The translations under genes were made by a program, and so were the position numbers. Shown piece after piece: positions 8,160 through 16,261 of a DNA stretch of 64,000 nt. The notes below the pieces were generated by a model. That model saw nothing but the letters and a program-made list of their open reading frames with translations. It was not told where the DNA came from and ran no database searches. Position 1 is the stretch's first letter; the number at the start of each line of letters is the position of its first letter. Source of the stretch: PALSA-660 sp036508875 (GTDB lineage Bacteria; Actinomycetota; Coriobacteriia; Anaerosomatales; PALSA-660); contig DATCGP010000012.1 of assembly GCA_036508875.1 (NCBI GenBank), forward strand, positions 1 through 64,000, given 5' to 3'.

Positions 8160-8925
8160 TGCCGGGCTGTTCGCCTCGCGCGAGCAGGCCAAGGCAGCGA
8201 TACTCGCGGGAGATGTGACGCTTGAAGGGGTCGGCCCGGTGCTGAAGGCTGGCGCGGACGTCCCTGACGATGCGGTCTTCTCAGTGGCGGCAGTGCCGCA
8301 GTTCGTCTCGCGCGGGGGTGTGAAGCTGGCCGGCGCGCTGGACAAGTTCGGGCTCTCCGTCGAAGGTGTCCAGGCGATCGACGTCGGCGCGTCCACGGGC
8401 GGGTTCACGGACTGCCTGCTCCAGCGCGGAGCCTCCTCCGTTACGGCGCTCGACGTAGGCTATGGACAGCTCGCGTGGAAGCTGCGCTGCGACGAACGCG
8501 TGACGGTCTTGGAGCGCACCAACATCCGGTCTGTCGACGCCACCGTCGCCGGCGCGCCGTTCGACCTGGCCGTCATCGACGTCTCGTTCATAGGACTTTC
8601 GAAGGTCCTGCCTCACGTGCGTCCGCTCCTCCGCCCAGGCGGCGAGGTCGTGTCGCTGGTCAAACCGCAGTTCGAAGCCGGTAAGGGCCGTGTGGGAAAA
8701 CGGGGAGTGGTCCGCGACGCCGCTGTGCACGCCGATGTCCTCGAGACGGTCACACGGGAGGCGGCAGCAGCGGGGTTCGTGCTCGTCGACCTCGCATGGT
8801 CGCCCATCACAGGGCCGGAGGGTAATATCGAGTTCTGGGTGCGGCTGGCGATGTCCGGCGAGCCGGTCCACCCGGACTTCGCGTCGCTCGTGAAGGAAGC
8901 GCACGCCGCTGTGGGAGGCAGGTAG
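8125..8925 (+). CDS. tlyA: TlyA family rRNA methyltransferase / hemolysin A homologue
   Basis: TlyA proteins have an N-terminal S4 RNA-binding domain (residues about 1-60) and an FtsJ-like Rossmann methyltransferase domain. In mycobacteria they 2'-O-methylate 16S and 23S rRNA. Here VDAGLFASREQAKAAILAGDV is the S4 part, AIDVGASTGGFTDCLL is the SAM-binding loop, and VSLVKPQFEAGK carries the catalytic lysine. I prefer the GTG at 8125 because GAGGG at 8112-8116 sits eight bases upstream. The GTG at 8116 lies within that site. The gene overlaps dxs by 35 bases in another frame. Confidence 0.93.
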   Translation: MARRRADTALVDAGLFASREQAKAAILAGDVTLEGVGPVLKAGADVPDDAVFSVAAVPQFVSRGGVKLAGALDKFGLSVEGVQAIDVGASTGGFTDCLLQRGASSVTALDVGYGQLAWKLRCDERVTVLERTNIRSVDATVAGAPFDLAVIDVSFIGLSKVLPHVRPLLRPGGEVVSLVKPQFEAGKGRVGKRGVVRDAAVHADVLETVTREAAAAGFVLVDLAWSPITGPEGNIEFWVRLAMSGEPVHPDFASLVKEAHAAVGGR

Positions 8926-8930
8926 GCCGA

Positions 8931-9773
8931 ATGCGGATACAGCTCGTCCCCAACGGTGACAACCCGCTCGCGTGCGAGACGGCGCGCATGCTCGCCGACG
9001 CTCTGCCGTCCCACGGCCACGAGGTCGCGATGGCTCCCGACGACGCGAGCGCGTGCGGTATCGAGGCGGTGAGTGGGCCCGCTTCCGCGGCAGGGCTGGT
9101 GGTCGCGCTCGGAGGGGACGGAACGGTGTTGCGCGCGGCGCACTCACTCGCCGGCGCGGCCGTGCCGGTCCTCGGAGTGAAGCTCGGCCGCCTTGGCTTC
9201 CTGTGCGGCACAGGCGAGATGCAGCCGCTCGATGGCGTGCTTGCGGCGGCGGCGGGGGAGGGACGGATAGAGAGCCGTTCGACGCTGAGCGCCACGCTCG
9301 TGGTCGGCGGACGCGAGACGGGCGTCCACGAGGCGCTGAACGAGGTGTTCGTGGGCCGCGGCGGGACGTTCCGCGCGGTCGACCTTGAGGTGGAGGTGGA
9401 CGGCGAACGGCTGGCGCGCTGGGTGTGCGACGGCGTGGTGGTCGCGACGCCGACCGGATCGACCGCCTACGCCTTGTCGGCCGGAGGGCCGCTTGTCGCA
9501 CCCGACGTGCGCGCGATCATCGTCGTGCCGGTGGGGCCGCATTCGCTCGTCGCGCGGCCGTTCGTGCTCGGCGAGGGCTCGCGCGTGGTCCTGACGCTGC
9601 CGGACCCTTCGCGCGCGGACGCGAGCGTGCTCGTCGATGGCGACCTGCTGCCGTGCCGCAGTGCGCTCGAATCGGTCGAAGTGAGGATGGGCGCCGACGA
9701 TGTGCTTCTCGTGCGCCTCGGCGGACGGGGCTTTGCAGCGTCCCTTCGCGACACGTTCCTCCCGGATAGATGA
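8931..9773 (+). CDS. nadK: NAD kinase
   Basis: NAD kinase phosphorylates NAD to NADP using ATP or polyphosphate. The 280-residue protein has the signature GGDGT at residues 61-65, followed by ALNEVFVGR and the TGSTAYALSAGGP motif of the NAD-binding site. A C-terminal beta-rich domain is present. The ATG lies just after tlyA, and the stop overlaps the recN start by four bases (ATGA), so tlyA, nadK and recN form one translationally coupled unit, as in Mycobacterium and many Bacillota. Confidence 0.97.
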   Translation: MRIQLVPNGDNPLACETARMLADALPSHGHEVAMAPDDASACGIEAVSGPASAAGLVVALGGDGTVLRAAHSLAGAAVPVLGVKLGRLGFLCGTGEMQPLDGVLAAAAGEGRIESRSTLSATLVVGGRETGVHEALNEVFVGRGGTFRAVDLEVEVDGERLARWVCDGVVVATPTGSTAYALSAGGPLVAPDVRAIIVVPVGPHSLVARPFVLGEGSRVVLTLPDPSRADASVLVDGDLLPCRSALESVEVRMGADDVLLVRLGGRGFAASLRDTFLPDR

Positions 9774-11392
9774 TCCTTTCGGAGCTCCACGTCCGCGACC
9801 TCGCGCTCATCGAGGAGACCTGGCTCGAACTCGGGCCTGGCATGACGGTGCTCACCGGGGAGACCGGCGCCGGCAAGACGGTGCTCGTGGGGGCGCTGAA
9901 GCTCCTCCTCGGTGACCGGGCCGACGCCACGCTCGTGCGCGCGGGTGCTTCCGAGGCGGTCGTCGAAGGACGGTTCGCGGACGACGAAGCCGAACGCACC
10001 GCACGCCGGCGAGTCGGATCGGACGGGCGCAGCCGCTGCTACCTCGATGGCGAGATGGCGACCGTGGGCGCGCTTGCCGACGGACTCGGGCCGCTGGTGG
10101 ACCTGCACGGCCAGCATGACCATCAGGAGCTGCTCAGGACCGGCTCGCACGCTGGGCTGCTCGACCTGTTCGCGGGTGCGGCGCCGCTGCTGTACGCGTA
10201 CCGGGCGGCGTTTCGCGCGTACGTTGGGGCCGTAGCCGCGCTGAAGCAGCTCCAGTCGGCGCTCGGCGACCGGGACCGGCGCATCGCCGCGCTCGCGGCG
10301 CTGGTCGAAGAGATAGACCGCGTCGCGCCCGAGCCGGGCGAGGACGAAGCGATCGCACAGCGTCTTCCCCGACTTCGCCATGGTGAGAAGCTCGCCGCGG
10401 CGTCTTCGGCGGCCTACAGGGCGCTCACCGACGAGGCAGGTTCGGTCGACCGCCTGAACGAGGCGGAAGGCGCGCTCGCGCACGTCGCCGGCATCGACCC
10501 CGTCCTCGACTCGCTCGCCGAGGCGATCGCAGACGTCGACGAGCGTCTGAGCGCTGCTGCCGGCCGTCTGCGCGACTACGGCGAGGGTGTTGACCACGAC
10601 CCCGTCGCGCTTGAGGTCGCCGAGTCCCGCGCTGCGGCCCTCGCCGTCCTCAAGCGCTCCCACGGCCCCTTGCTTGACGACGTGATCGCGGCGCGCGCAG
10701 CCGCTTCCGAAGAGCTGGACACGCTCGGTGAGGGTGAGGCGGGCCTCGACCGCGCTCGCGCGGCGGTGGCGGAGGCAGACGGCGCGCTCGTTGCCGCCGG
10801 CGACGCGCTGTCCGCGACGCGCGCCGCTGCCTCCGCCTCGTTCGAGCAGCGGCTCGCCGAGGCCGCCGCCGACCTTGCAATGGCGCATACGCGCTTCGAA
10901 GTCGGGCGGACGCCTCTCGCGCGTGAGTCGTGGACATCCGACGGGCCCGAGCGCATCGAGTTCCTGTACGCGCCTGCCTCCGGCGAGCCCGCCCGTCCCC
11001 TGGCGCGGATCGCGTCGGGCGGCGAAGTCTCGCGCGTGATGCTCGCGCTCAAGAGCGTACTCGGAGATGCGGACACGGTGCCGGTGCTCGTGTTCGACGA
11101 GATCGATGCAGGGATCGGCGGAGCCACCGCTCTGGCCGTGGGCCGGCGGTTGAAATCGCTGGCGGCCGGACGCCAAGTCCTGGTCGTGACGCATCTCGCA
11201 CAGGTCGCGGCGTTCGCCGATGCGCAGCTGGTGGTCGAGAAGACCGAAGACGCCGGGCGCGCGCACACGAGCGTGCGCCCGGTCGCAGGCGGGGAGCGTG
11301 TCTCCGAGATCGCCCGGATGTTGTCCGGCTCCGACACCGACGCGTCGCGCGCCCACGCCGAGGAGCTGCTCGCGTCCGTCCGGACCATCTAG
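9770..11392 (+). CDS. recN: DNA repair protein RecN
   Basis: RecN is an SMC-like ATPase acting in double-strand break repair. The 540-residue protein has Walker A GETGAGKT at residues 30-37. Long alanine- and glutamate-rich helices that could form a short coiled coil come next, then the ABC signature SGGEVSRVML and the Walker B region VLVFDEIDAGIGG. Length is typical. The gene ends 16 bases from the end of murJ on the opposite strand, so the two converge with almost no spacer and no obvious bidirectional terminator. Confidence 0.96.
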   Translation: MILSELHVRDLALIEETWLELGPGMTVLTGETGAGKTVLVGALKLLLGDRADATLVRAGASEAVVEGRFADDEAERTARRRVGSDGRSRCYLDGEMATVGALADGLGPLVDLHGQHDHQELLRTGSHAGLLDLFAGAAPLLYAYRAAFRAYVGAVAALKQLQSALGDRDRRIAALAALVEEIDRVAPEPGEDEAIAQRLPRLRHGEKLAAASSAAYRALTDEAGSVDRLNEAEGALAHVAGIDPVLDSLAEAIADVDERLSAAAGRLRDYGEGVDHDPVALEVAESRAAALAVLKRSHGPLLDDVIAARAAASEELDTLGEGEAGLDRARAAVAEADGALVAAGDALSATRAAASASFEQRLAEAAADLAMAHTRFEVGRTPLARESWTSDGPERIEFLYAPASGEPARPLARIASGGEVSRVMLALKSVLGDADTVPVLVFDEIDAGIGGATALAVGRRLKSLAAGRQVLVVTHLAQVAAFADAQLVVEKTEDAGRAHTSVRPVAGGERVSEIARMLSGSDTDASRAHAEELLASVRTI

Positions 11393-11408
11393 GCGGACGT
11401 CGGCCGGG

Positions 11409-13070
11409 TCAGCTGGCGGAGCGTCCGGTCAGCCGTCCGAGGGCGCGGCGGGCGAGCCCGTCGATGTAGTCGGTCTCCTTCATCCGGACCAGCCGCAGCG
11501 CGATGTAGGCCGCTCCGAGACCCGTCGCCGTGCCGACCAGCACGCGGGCCACGTTGGCCCCGGTGCCGGTGCCGAGCCCCGACATCGCGGCCATGGCGCC
11601 CCAGGCGACGAGCCCTGCGGCGACCGCGCTGGCCAGTGAGCGCGCCCACCCGTCGAGCACGTGCGCGAACCCGAACCCGCCGATGCGTCTGCGCAGGATG
11701 ACGAGCAGTACGGTCAGGTGCAGGGCGAAGAACACGGTGTCCGCGAGCGGGATCCCGACGAGCGCGTAGTTGGCGAAGACCCCACCGAACGCGCTCTTCA
11801 GCAGGAGCGGCAGCGACCAGTACAGGCCGACCTGGACGAAGGTGAGCGCGAGGTTGGTGAGTGCCGGCGTGCGCGTGTCCTGCATCGAGTAGAACGCGCG
11901 CAGCACCAGCATGTAGGCGGCGAAGAAGAACAGCCCGACCGTCCACCCCGCGAGCGAGGCGGTCACGAGCGGGATCGCGTCGGTGGGGAAGCTGCCGAAC
12001 CGGTACAGGGACACGAGCGGCGTTCCGAGCGCGAGAAGCAGCGCGATGCTCGGCAGCATGAGCAGCGACAACGACCGCAGCCCCGCCGAGAAGTAGCTCT
12101 TGAAGCCCGCCCAGTCCTTGCGGTCGGCGGTGTGCGACAGCTCCGGGAACACGGCGGAGAGGTAGCTGACCGCCAGCACGCCGTAGGGAAGCTGGTACCA
12201 CATCCACGCGTACTGCAGGGCTGCGGAGCCGTCCGGGAGCGTGCTCGTGGCGAACGCGTTGCGGAAGCTGATTCCGACCATGTTCACCGCCACGTACAGG
12301 ACGAGCCATCCCGCCTTCCGCACCATCTTGCGCAGCGACGGGTCCGCCAGGTCCATCGACCAGCGGAACCGGAAGCCGACCTTCAGCAGCGCGGGCACCT
12401 GCGTCACGAACAGGGCGACCACCCCGAGGGTGGTGCCCACGCCGAGCGCTGCGATGGCGAGTTGCGGGTCCGTTCCGCGCAGCGGCAGGTAGAAGCCCAG
12501 CAGGACGACGATGACCACCACGTTGTTGAACAGCGGGGCGATCGCCGGGGCGAAGAACTTCCGGTACGAGTTCAGGACTCCGGTCGTCAGAGCGACGAAC
12601 CCGTAGAAGATGATCTGGACGGCGAAGAAGCGGAACAGCTGCACCGCGACCTCGGTGTCGGCCGCCGACTTCGTGAACGTCTGGGTCCAGACGAAGATCT
12701 GCGGGAACAGCGTTCCGATGAGGGCCACGACACCGAGCACGACGAGAATGAGCGAGAACAGCGTGTTCGCCGTCTTGTGCGCCGCTGCCTCACCGTCGCG
12801 TCGCATCCGCTCCATGAAGATCGGGATGAACATCGAGGAGAGCACGCCGCCTGCGACAAGCTCGTAGATCATGTTCGGGATGTTATTGGCGATCGTGTAC
12901 GCGGACGCGATCGGCACCTTGCCGGCGGCTGCCACCGAGACGCCGAGGGCGACCGCCATCGACCAGGTGCGGGCGAAGCCGGTGAGCCGGGAGAGGATCG
13001 TCCCCACCGACATGATGGCGGTGGAACGTGCGACCGACGGCGTCGACTCGCTGATGACATGCCTCCCCAC
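11409..13070 (-). CDS. murJ: Lipid II flippase MurJ (MviN)
   Basis: MurJ flips lipid II across the cytoplasmic membrane for peptidoglycan synthesis. The 553-residue protein has about 14 hydrophobic segments. It also has the MOP-family N-terminus with TILSRLTGFART, NNIPNMIYELVAGGVLSSMFIPIF and the central PYGVLAVSYLSAVFPELS. The GTG at 13070 is the first start in frame, but a perfect GGGGAGG lies just inside it, so the exact start is uncertain by a few codons. It is the only minus-strand gene between the window start and 24.8 kb. Its position next to recN and pyrG replaces the steA and mctB genes seen there in mycobacteria. Confidence 0.95.
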   Translation of the reverse strand: MGRHVISESTPSVARSTAIMSVGTILSRLTGFARTWSMAVALGVSVAAAGKVPIASAYTIANNIPNMIYELVAGGVLSSMFIPIFMERMRRDGEAAAHKTANTLFSLILVVLGVVALIGTLFPQIFVWTQTFTKSAADTEVAVQLFRFFAVQIIFYGFVALTTGVLNSYRKFFAPAIAPLFNNVVVIVVLLGFYLPLRGTDPQLAIAALGVGTTLGVVALFVTQVPALLKVGFRFRWSMDLADPSLRKMVRKAGWLVLYVAVNMVGISFRNAFATSTLPDGSAALQYAWMWYQLPYGVLAVSYLSAVFPELSHTADRKDWAGFKSYFSAGLRSLSLLMLPSIALLLALGTPLVSLYRFGSFPTDAIPLVTASLAGWTVGLFFFAAYMLVLRAFYSMQDTRTPALTNLALTFVQVGLYWSLPLLLKSAFGGVFANYALVGIPLADTVFFALHLTVLLVILRRRIGGFGFAHVLDGWARSLASAVAAGLVAWGAMAAMSGLGTGTGANVARVLVGTATGLGAAYIALRLVRMKETDYIDGLARRALGRLTGRSAS

Positions 13071-13118
13071 GGCGGTATGAAGGGTGCGCGCTCGGATCGG
13101 AGCGGCGCTCCGGGCACG

Positions 13119-13124
13119 ATTCTA
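13119..13124 (-). promoter_or_regulatory. Candidate -10 box for murJ
   Basis: On the minus strand TAGAAT lies about 49 bases upstream of the murJ start. There is no clear -35 at 16-18 bases. Confidence 0.35.
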
Positions 13125-13223
13125 GACCAGCCGCGCCGCAGTGCGGGCGGACGCGTTCGGGCGTTTCCGAGCTGTGGCGTGAGTTCGGCGCCGATGTGCG
13201 GTTCCTCGTCGCACCGGTTCGTA

Positions 13224-13229
13224 TATACT
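13224..13229 (+). promoter_or_regulatory. Candidate -10 box in the murJ / PNPT-like intergenic region
   Basis: TATACT stands out as a near-consensus -10 in a GC-rich 400-base region between the divergent murJ and the downstream membrane protein gene. Transcription from it would leave a leader of about 230 bases. The -35 region is poor. The leader includes a GC hairpin around 13367-13388 and a small open frame. Confidence 0.35.
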
Positions 13230-13340
13230 TCGAGTCGGGCACCTCGTTCACCGTGCTCGATCCGTGCGGTGGACGCGCAGCCGGACCGCCCCTGGCAGAA
13301 CCTATCGTCGCCGAAGCAGGGAAGCGGGACTGGAGTGCGC

Positions 13341-13472
13341 GTGTCGAGGATATCCGTGAACATCGTCGCCGCCGGCTCGCTGGCGGCGCTTCTCGTTTCC
13401 GAGGCGACTTCGATCCGCCGCGTGCCATGCCCCGTATCGACCTTGCTGTCCGCGAAGGGTGATCGCGCGTGA
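13341..13472 (+). CDS. Possible 43-codon small open frame coupled to the PNPT-like gene
   Basis: A GTG at 13341, six bases after GGAG, opens a 43-codon frame whose TGA overlaps the next gene's ATG by one base (TGATG). The product would begin VSRISVNIVAAGSLAALLVSEA, mildly hydrophobic, with mostly G or C at third positions. I recognise no family. It could be a real small protein, a coupling leader peptide or chance. The one-base overlap is the best argument for it. Confidence 0.25.
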   Translation: MSRISVNIVAAGSLAALLVSEATSIRRVPCPVSTLLSAKGDRA

Positions 13473-14635
13473 TGACGTGGACCGTTCTCGCTCTGCTATC
13501 GGCGCTGGTCGCCGTGCTGGTCGGCTGGGCGCTTCCCGCATGGGCGGCGGGCCGGATCGTCGGTCCGGCCGGGGCCGATGCCGAAGCCCCCTCAGACGCG
13601 CCCGAGCGCCGGGGCCGTCCGACTCTCGGGCTGGCGTGGCTGGTCTGGGCCATCGGGGTCGCGACGGCTTCGAGCATCGTGGCGCTGCTGATGCTCAAGG
13701 CCGACACGCTGGGACTGGTGTTCGGCTGGCAGGAGGCGGAGTGGCGCGCAGCGCTCAACTACTCGCCGTTCGCCAGTGCGGTCGTCGTGGTGCCGTTGCT
13801 GCTCGTCGCAGGCGCATTCGCGCTGGGTCTCGTGGATGACACGTTCGCGGGGAGCGGGCCGAGCGGTTGGTTCGCCGGACTGCGGCGCGGGCGGCTCGAC
13901 GGCCGCGGTATCAAGACACTGGGGATCGCCGCCTTGGCGTTCGTGACGGCGGGGCCGATCGCCAATGGCATCGGCAGGATCGACTCGACGGTAGCGGACG
14001 CCGCTGGGTGGTCTCAGGGCGCGTACCTGATCCTCGCATGGATAGCGGCGGCGCTCGTGGTCGGGCTCGCCGCGAGACTGGTCGACCGGTCCGACATCGA
14101 GCCCGGAAGGGCACTCCGGACGTACGCCGTTCTCGCGTTCGTGGGAGCGGGAGTGTCGTGTTGGGGCCTGTGGACCGTCTTTGAGAAGACACTCATGCAG
14201 TCGGCGATCAATGCCGGAGTCGCGGGCGCAGACGCCGCTACGGCGGGTCTGCCGATCGGCGGCGAGGCGCTCATCTGGCTGGCCGGCACAGTGGCGTGCG
14301 TGCTGGCGCTCGTGTTCGGGCCGATGCTCGCGGTGTGGCGCCACGATCTGGCACGGCGCGCGCGGCTCGGGAGCGCCGGGTCGCTCGCGATGGGCGCGCT
14401 GGCGGGCTATCTGCTCGCGCGCAGCGCTCCGTTGTGGCTTCTCGGGGTCTTCACGCTCGTACTGATCGCGCTCAACCTCATGACGCGCAGCGCGACCTCA
14501 CTGACGGGGAAATACGTCCAGTCTGCAGCATCGGCTGGCGAGAGCGTTGATGCGGAGCACGCGGTGGATGACGGTACGCGGGCAGGCGGGCCCACGGCCG
14601 AGGACGACGACGCAAGAAGGGACGATGTGAGCTGA
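13472..14635 (+). CDS. Divergent MraY/WecA-like (PNPT superfamily) membrane protein
   Basis: This is a 387-residue polytopic membrane protein with about nine or ten hydrophobic segments and a hydrophilic, acidic C-terminal tail. It keeps landmarks of the polyprenyl-phosphate N-acetylhexosamine-1-phosphate transferase family: GLVDDTFAG followed by a short Gly/Arg loop and GRGIKTLG, then SDIEPGRALRTY, and a late RARLGSAGSLAMGALAG segment where active enzymes have GDxGS. The DGxDGLA loop and the GDxGS aspartate are missing, so it may be catalytically inactive or use altered chemistry. The ATG at 13472 has a GGGTGAT site eight bases upstream, and a GTG one codon earlier is possible. It ends five bases before pyrG, so they are probably co-transcribed. 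Confidence 0.65.
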   Translation: MTWTVLALLSALVAVLVGWALPAWAAGRIVGPAGADAEAPSDAPERRGRPTLGLAWLVWAIGVATASSIVALLMLKADTLGLVFGWQEAEWRAALNYSPFASAVVVVPLLLVAGAFALGLVDDTFAGSGPSGWFAGLRRGRLDGRGIKTLGIAALAFVTAGPIANGIGRIDSTVADAAGWSQGAYLILAWIAAALVVGLAARLVDRSDIEPGRALRTYAVLAFVGAGVSCWGLWTVFEKTLMQSAINAGVAGADAATAGLPIGGEALIWLAGTVACVLALVFGPMLAVWRHDLARRARLGSAGSLAMGALAGYLLARSAPLWLLGVFTLVLIALNLMTRSATSLTGKYVQSAASAGESVDAEHAVDDGTRAGGPTAEDDDARRDDVS

Positions 14636-14640
14636 AGGCG

Positions 14641-16254
14641 ATGGCCAAGTACATCTTCGTGACTGGAGGCGTGGTCTCCTCGCTCGGCAAGGGCATCACG
14701 GCTGCATCGCTGGGCAGGCTGCTCAAGAGCCGCGGGTTGAAAGTGACGATCCAGAAGCTCGACCCGTACCTCAACGTCGACCCTGGCACCATGAGCCCGT
14801 TCCAGCACGGCGAGGTCTTCGTGACCGACGACGGTGGCGAGACCGACCTGGACCTGGGGCACTACGAGCGCTTCATCGACGAGGCGCTCTCGCGCGAGAG
14901 CAACGTCACCGCCGGATCCGTGTACCAGACGCTCATCGGCAAGGAGCGCCGCGGCGACTTCCTCGGCGGCACCGTGCAGGTCATCCCGCACGTGACCAAC
15001 GAGATCAAGGAACGGATCATCCGTCTGGCTGAGAAGACGCAGCCGGACGTCCTCATCACCGAGGTCGGGGGCACCGTCGGCGACATCGAGTCACTGCCGT
15101 TCCTCGAGGCGATCCGGCAGCTCAAGAAAGACGTCGGCCGCGAGAACGTCTGCTACATACACGTGACCCTCGTGCCGTACATCGCGGCGTCCTCCGAGCT
15201 CAAGACCAAGCCGACGCAGCACTCCGTCAAGGAGCTGCGCAGCATCGGTATCCAGCCGGACTTCATTGTCTGCCGCAGCGACCGTCCGATCGACGCCGGC
15301 ATCCGCCGCAAGATCGGGCTGTTCTGCGACGTGGACCCCGCCGCGGTCGTCTCCGCCATGGACGCCCGCTCGATCTACGAGGTGCCCGGAAACCTGCGTC
15401 AGCAGGGCCTGGACAACATGGTCATCGATCATCTCGGGCTCGAGTGCGGCGAGCCCGACATGAGCAGCTGGGACGGGTTCGTGCGTCACAGCCAGCAGCT
15501 CAACGACTCGGTCGACATCGCGCTCGTGGGCAAGTACGTGCAGCTGCCCGACGCATACCTCTCCGTGCACGAGTCGCTCAAGCACGCGGGGATCTTCCAC
15601 GACCACGAAGTGAACATCCACTGGGTGGACGCCGAGGGCATCACGCCTGAAGAGGTCGATAACCTGCTGTCCGAGATGGACGGGATCCTCGTGCCGGGCG
15701 GCTTCGGGATCCGCGGCATCGAAGGCAAGATCCGTGCGGCGTGCTACGCGCGGGAGAACCTCGTGCCGTACTTCGGGATCTGCCTCGGGATGCAGGTCGC
15801 GGTCTGCGAGTTCGCGCGCAACATCGCCGGCCTGGCGGGCGCCAACTCCACGGAGTTCGATCCCGCGACGCCTCACCCGGTCATCGACCTTATGCGCGAG
15901 CAGAACGATGTCCACGACATGGGCGGCACCATGCGCCTCGGCGCGTATCCGTGCAAGGTCGTCCCGGACACCAAGGGCTGGGATGCGTACGGCGAGGAAG
16001 TCATCTACGAGCGCCATCGTCACCGTTATGAGGTCAGCAACGAGTACCGCCAGCAGCTGACCGACGCCGGCCTCGTCATCTCGGGGATGTCCCCTGACGG
16101 CAAGCTCGTCGAGATGGTGGAGCTTCCAGGCCACCCGTGGTTCGTGGGCAACCAGGGCCACCCCGAGTTCAAGAGCCGTCCGACGCGTCCGGCGCCGCTG
16201 TTTCGCGACTTCATCGGCGCGGCGGTCGCCTACAAGCACGAGCGGAAGGCGTAA
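14641..16254 (+). CDS. pyrG: CTP synthase
   Basis: CTP synthase converts UTP to CTP using glutamine and ATP. The 537-residue protein has the N-terminal synthetase domain beginning FVTGGVVSSLGKGI with its P-loop. The C-terminal class I glutamine amidotransferase domain has the nucleophile Cys381 in GICLGMQ and the histidine/glutamate pair in GHPEFKSRP. It starts five bases after the PNPT-like gene. No pyrimidine attenuator such as an initial C-run is seen. It lies in the conserved recN-pyrG-xerD neighbourhood of Actinomycetota. Confidence 0.98.
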   Translation: MAKYIFVTGGVVSSLGKGITAASLGRLLKSRGLKVTIQKLDPYLNVDPGTMSPFQHGEVFVTDDGGETDLDLGHYERFIDEALSRESNVTAGSVYQTLIGKERRGDFLGGTVQVIPHVTNEIKERIIRLAEKTQPDVLITEVGGTVGDIESLPFLEAIRQLKKDVGRENVCYIHVTLVPYIAASSELKTKPTQHSVKELRSIGIQPDFIVCRSDRPIDAGIRRKIGLFCDVDPAAVVSAMDARSIYEVPGNLRQQGLDNMVIDHLGLECGEPDMSSWDGFVRHSQQLNDSVDIALVGKYVQLPDAYLSVHESLKHAGIFHDHEVNIHWVDAEGITPEEVDNLLSEMDGILVPGGFGIRGIEGKIRAACYARENLVPYFGICLGMQVAVCEFARNIAGLAGANSTEFDPATPHPVIDLMREQNDVHDMGGTMRLGAYPCKVVPDTKGWDAYGEEVIYERHRHRYEVSNEYRQQLTDAGLVISGMSPDGKLVEMVELPGHPWFVGNQGHPEFKSRPTRPAPLFRDFIGAAVAYKHERKA

Positions 16255-16261
16255 CGGGACC

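Noticed and set aside
5814..8408. Open frame of 864 codons on the minus strand opposite dxs
   Set aside because: It is Arg/His/Asp-rich without any family motif and lies fully antisense to a clear dxs. Long antisense frames are expected at this GC content.
13196..13462. 88-codon frame in the murJ upstream region starting next to TATACT
   Set aside because: No ribosome site, no hydrophobic or domain pattern, and composition like non-coding GC-rich sequence.
11661..13472. Open frame of 603 codons on the plus strand across murJ
   Set aside because: The translation is almost entirely Arg, Glu, Gln and His, the antisense image of hydrophobic murJ codons. Only its last 43 codons, outside murJ, were kept as a weak small-frame candidate.
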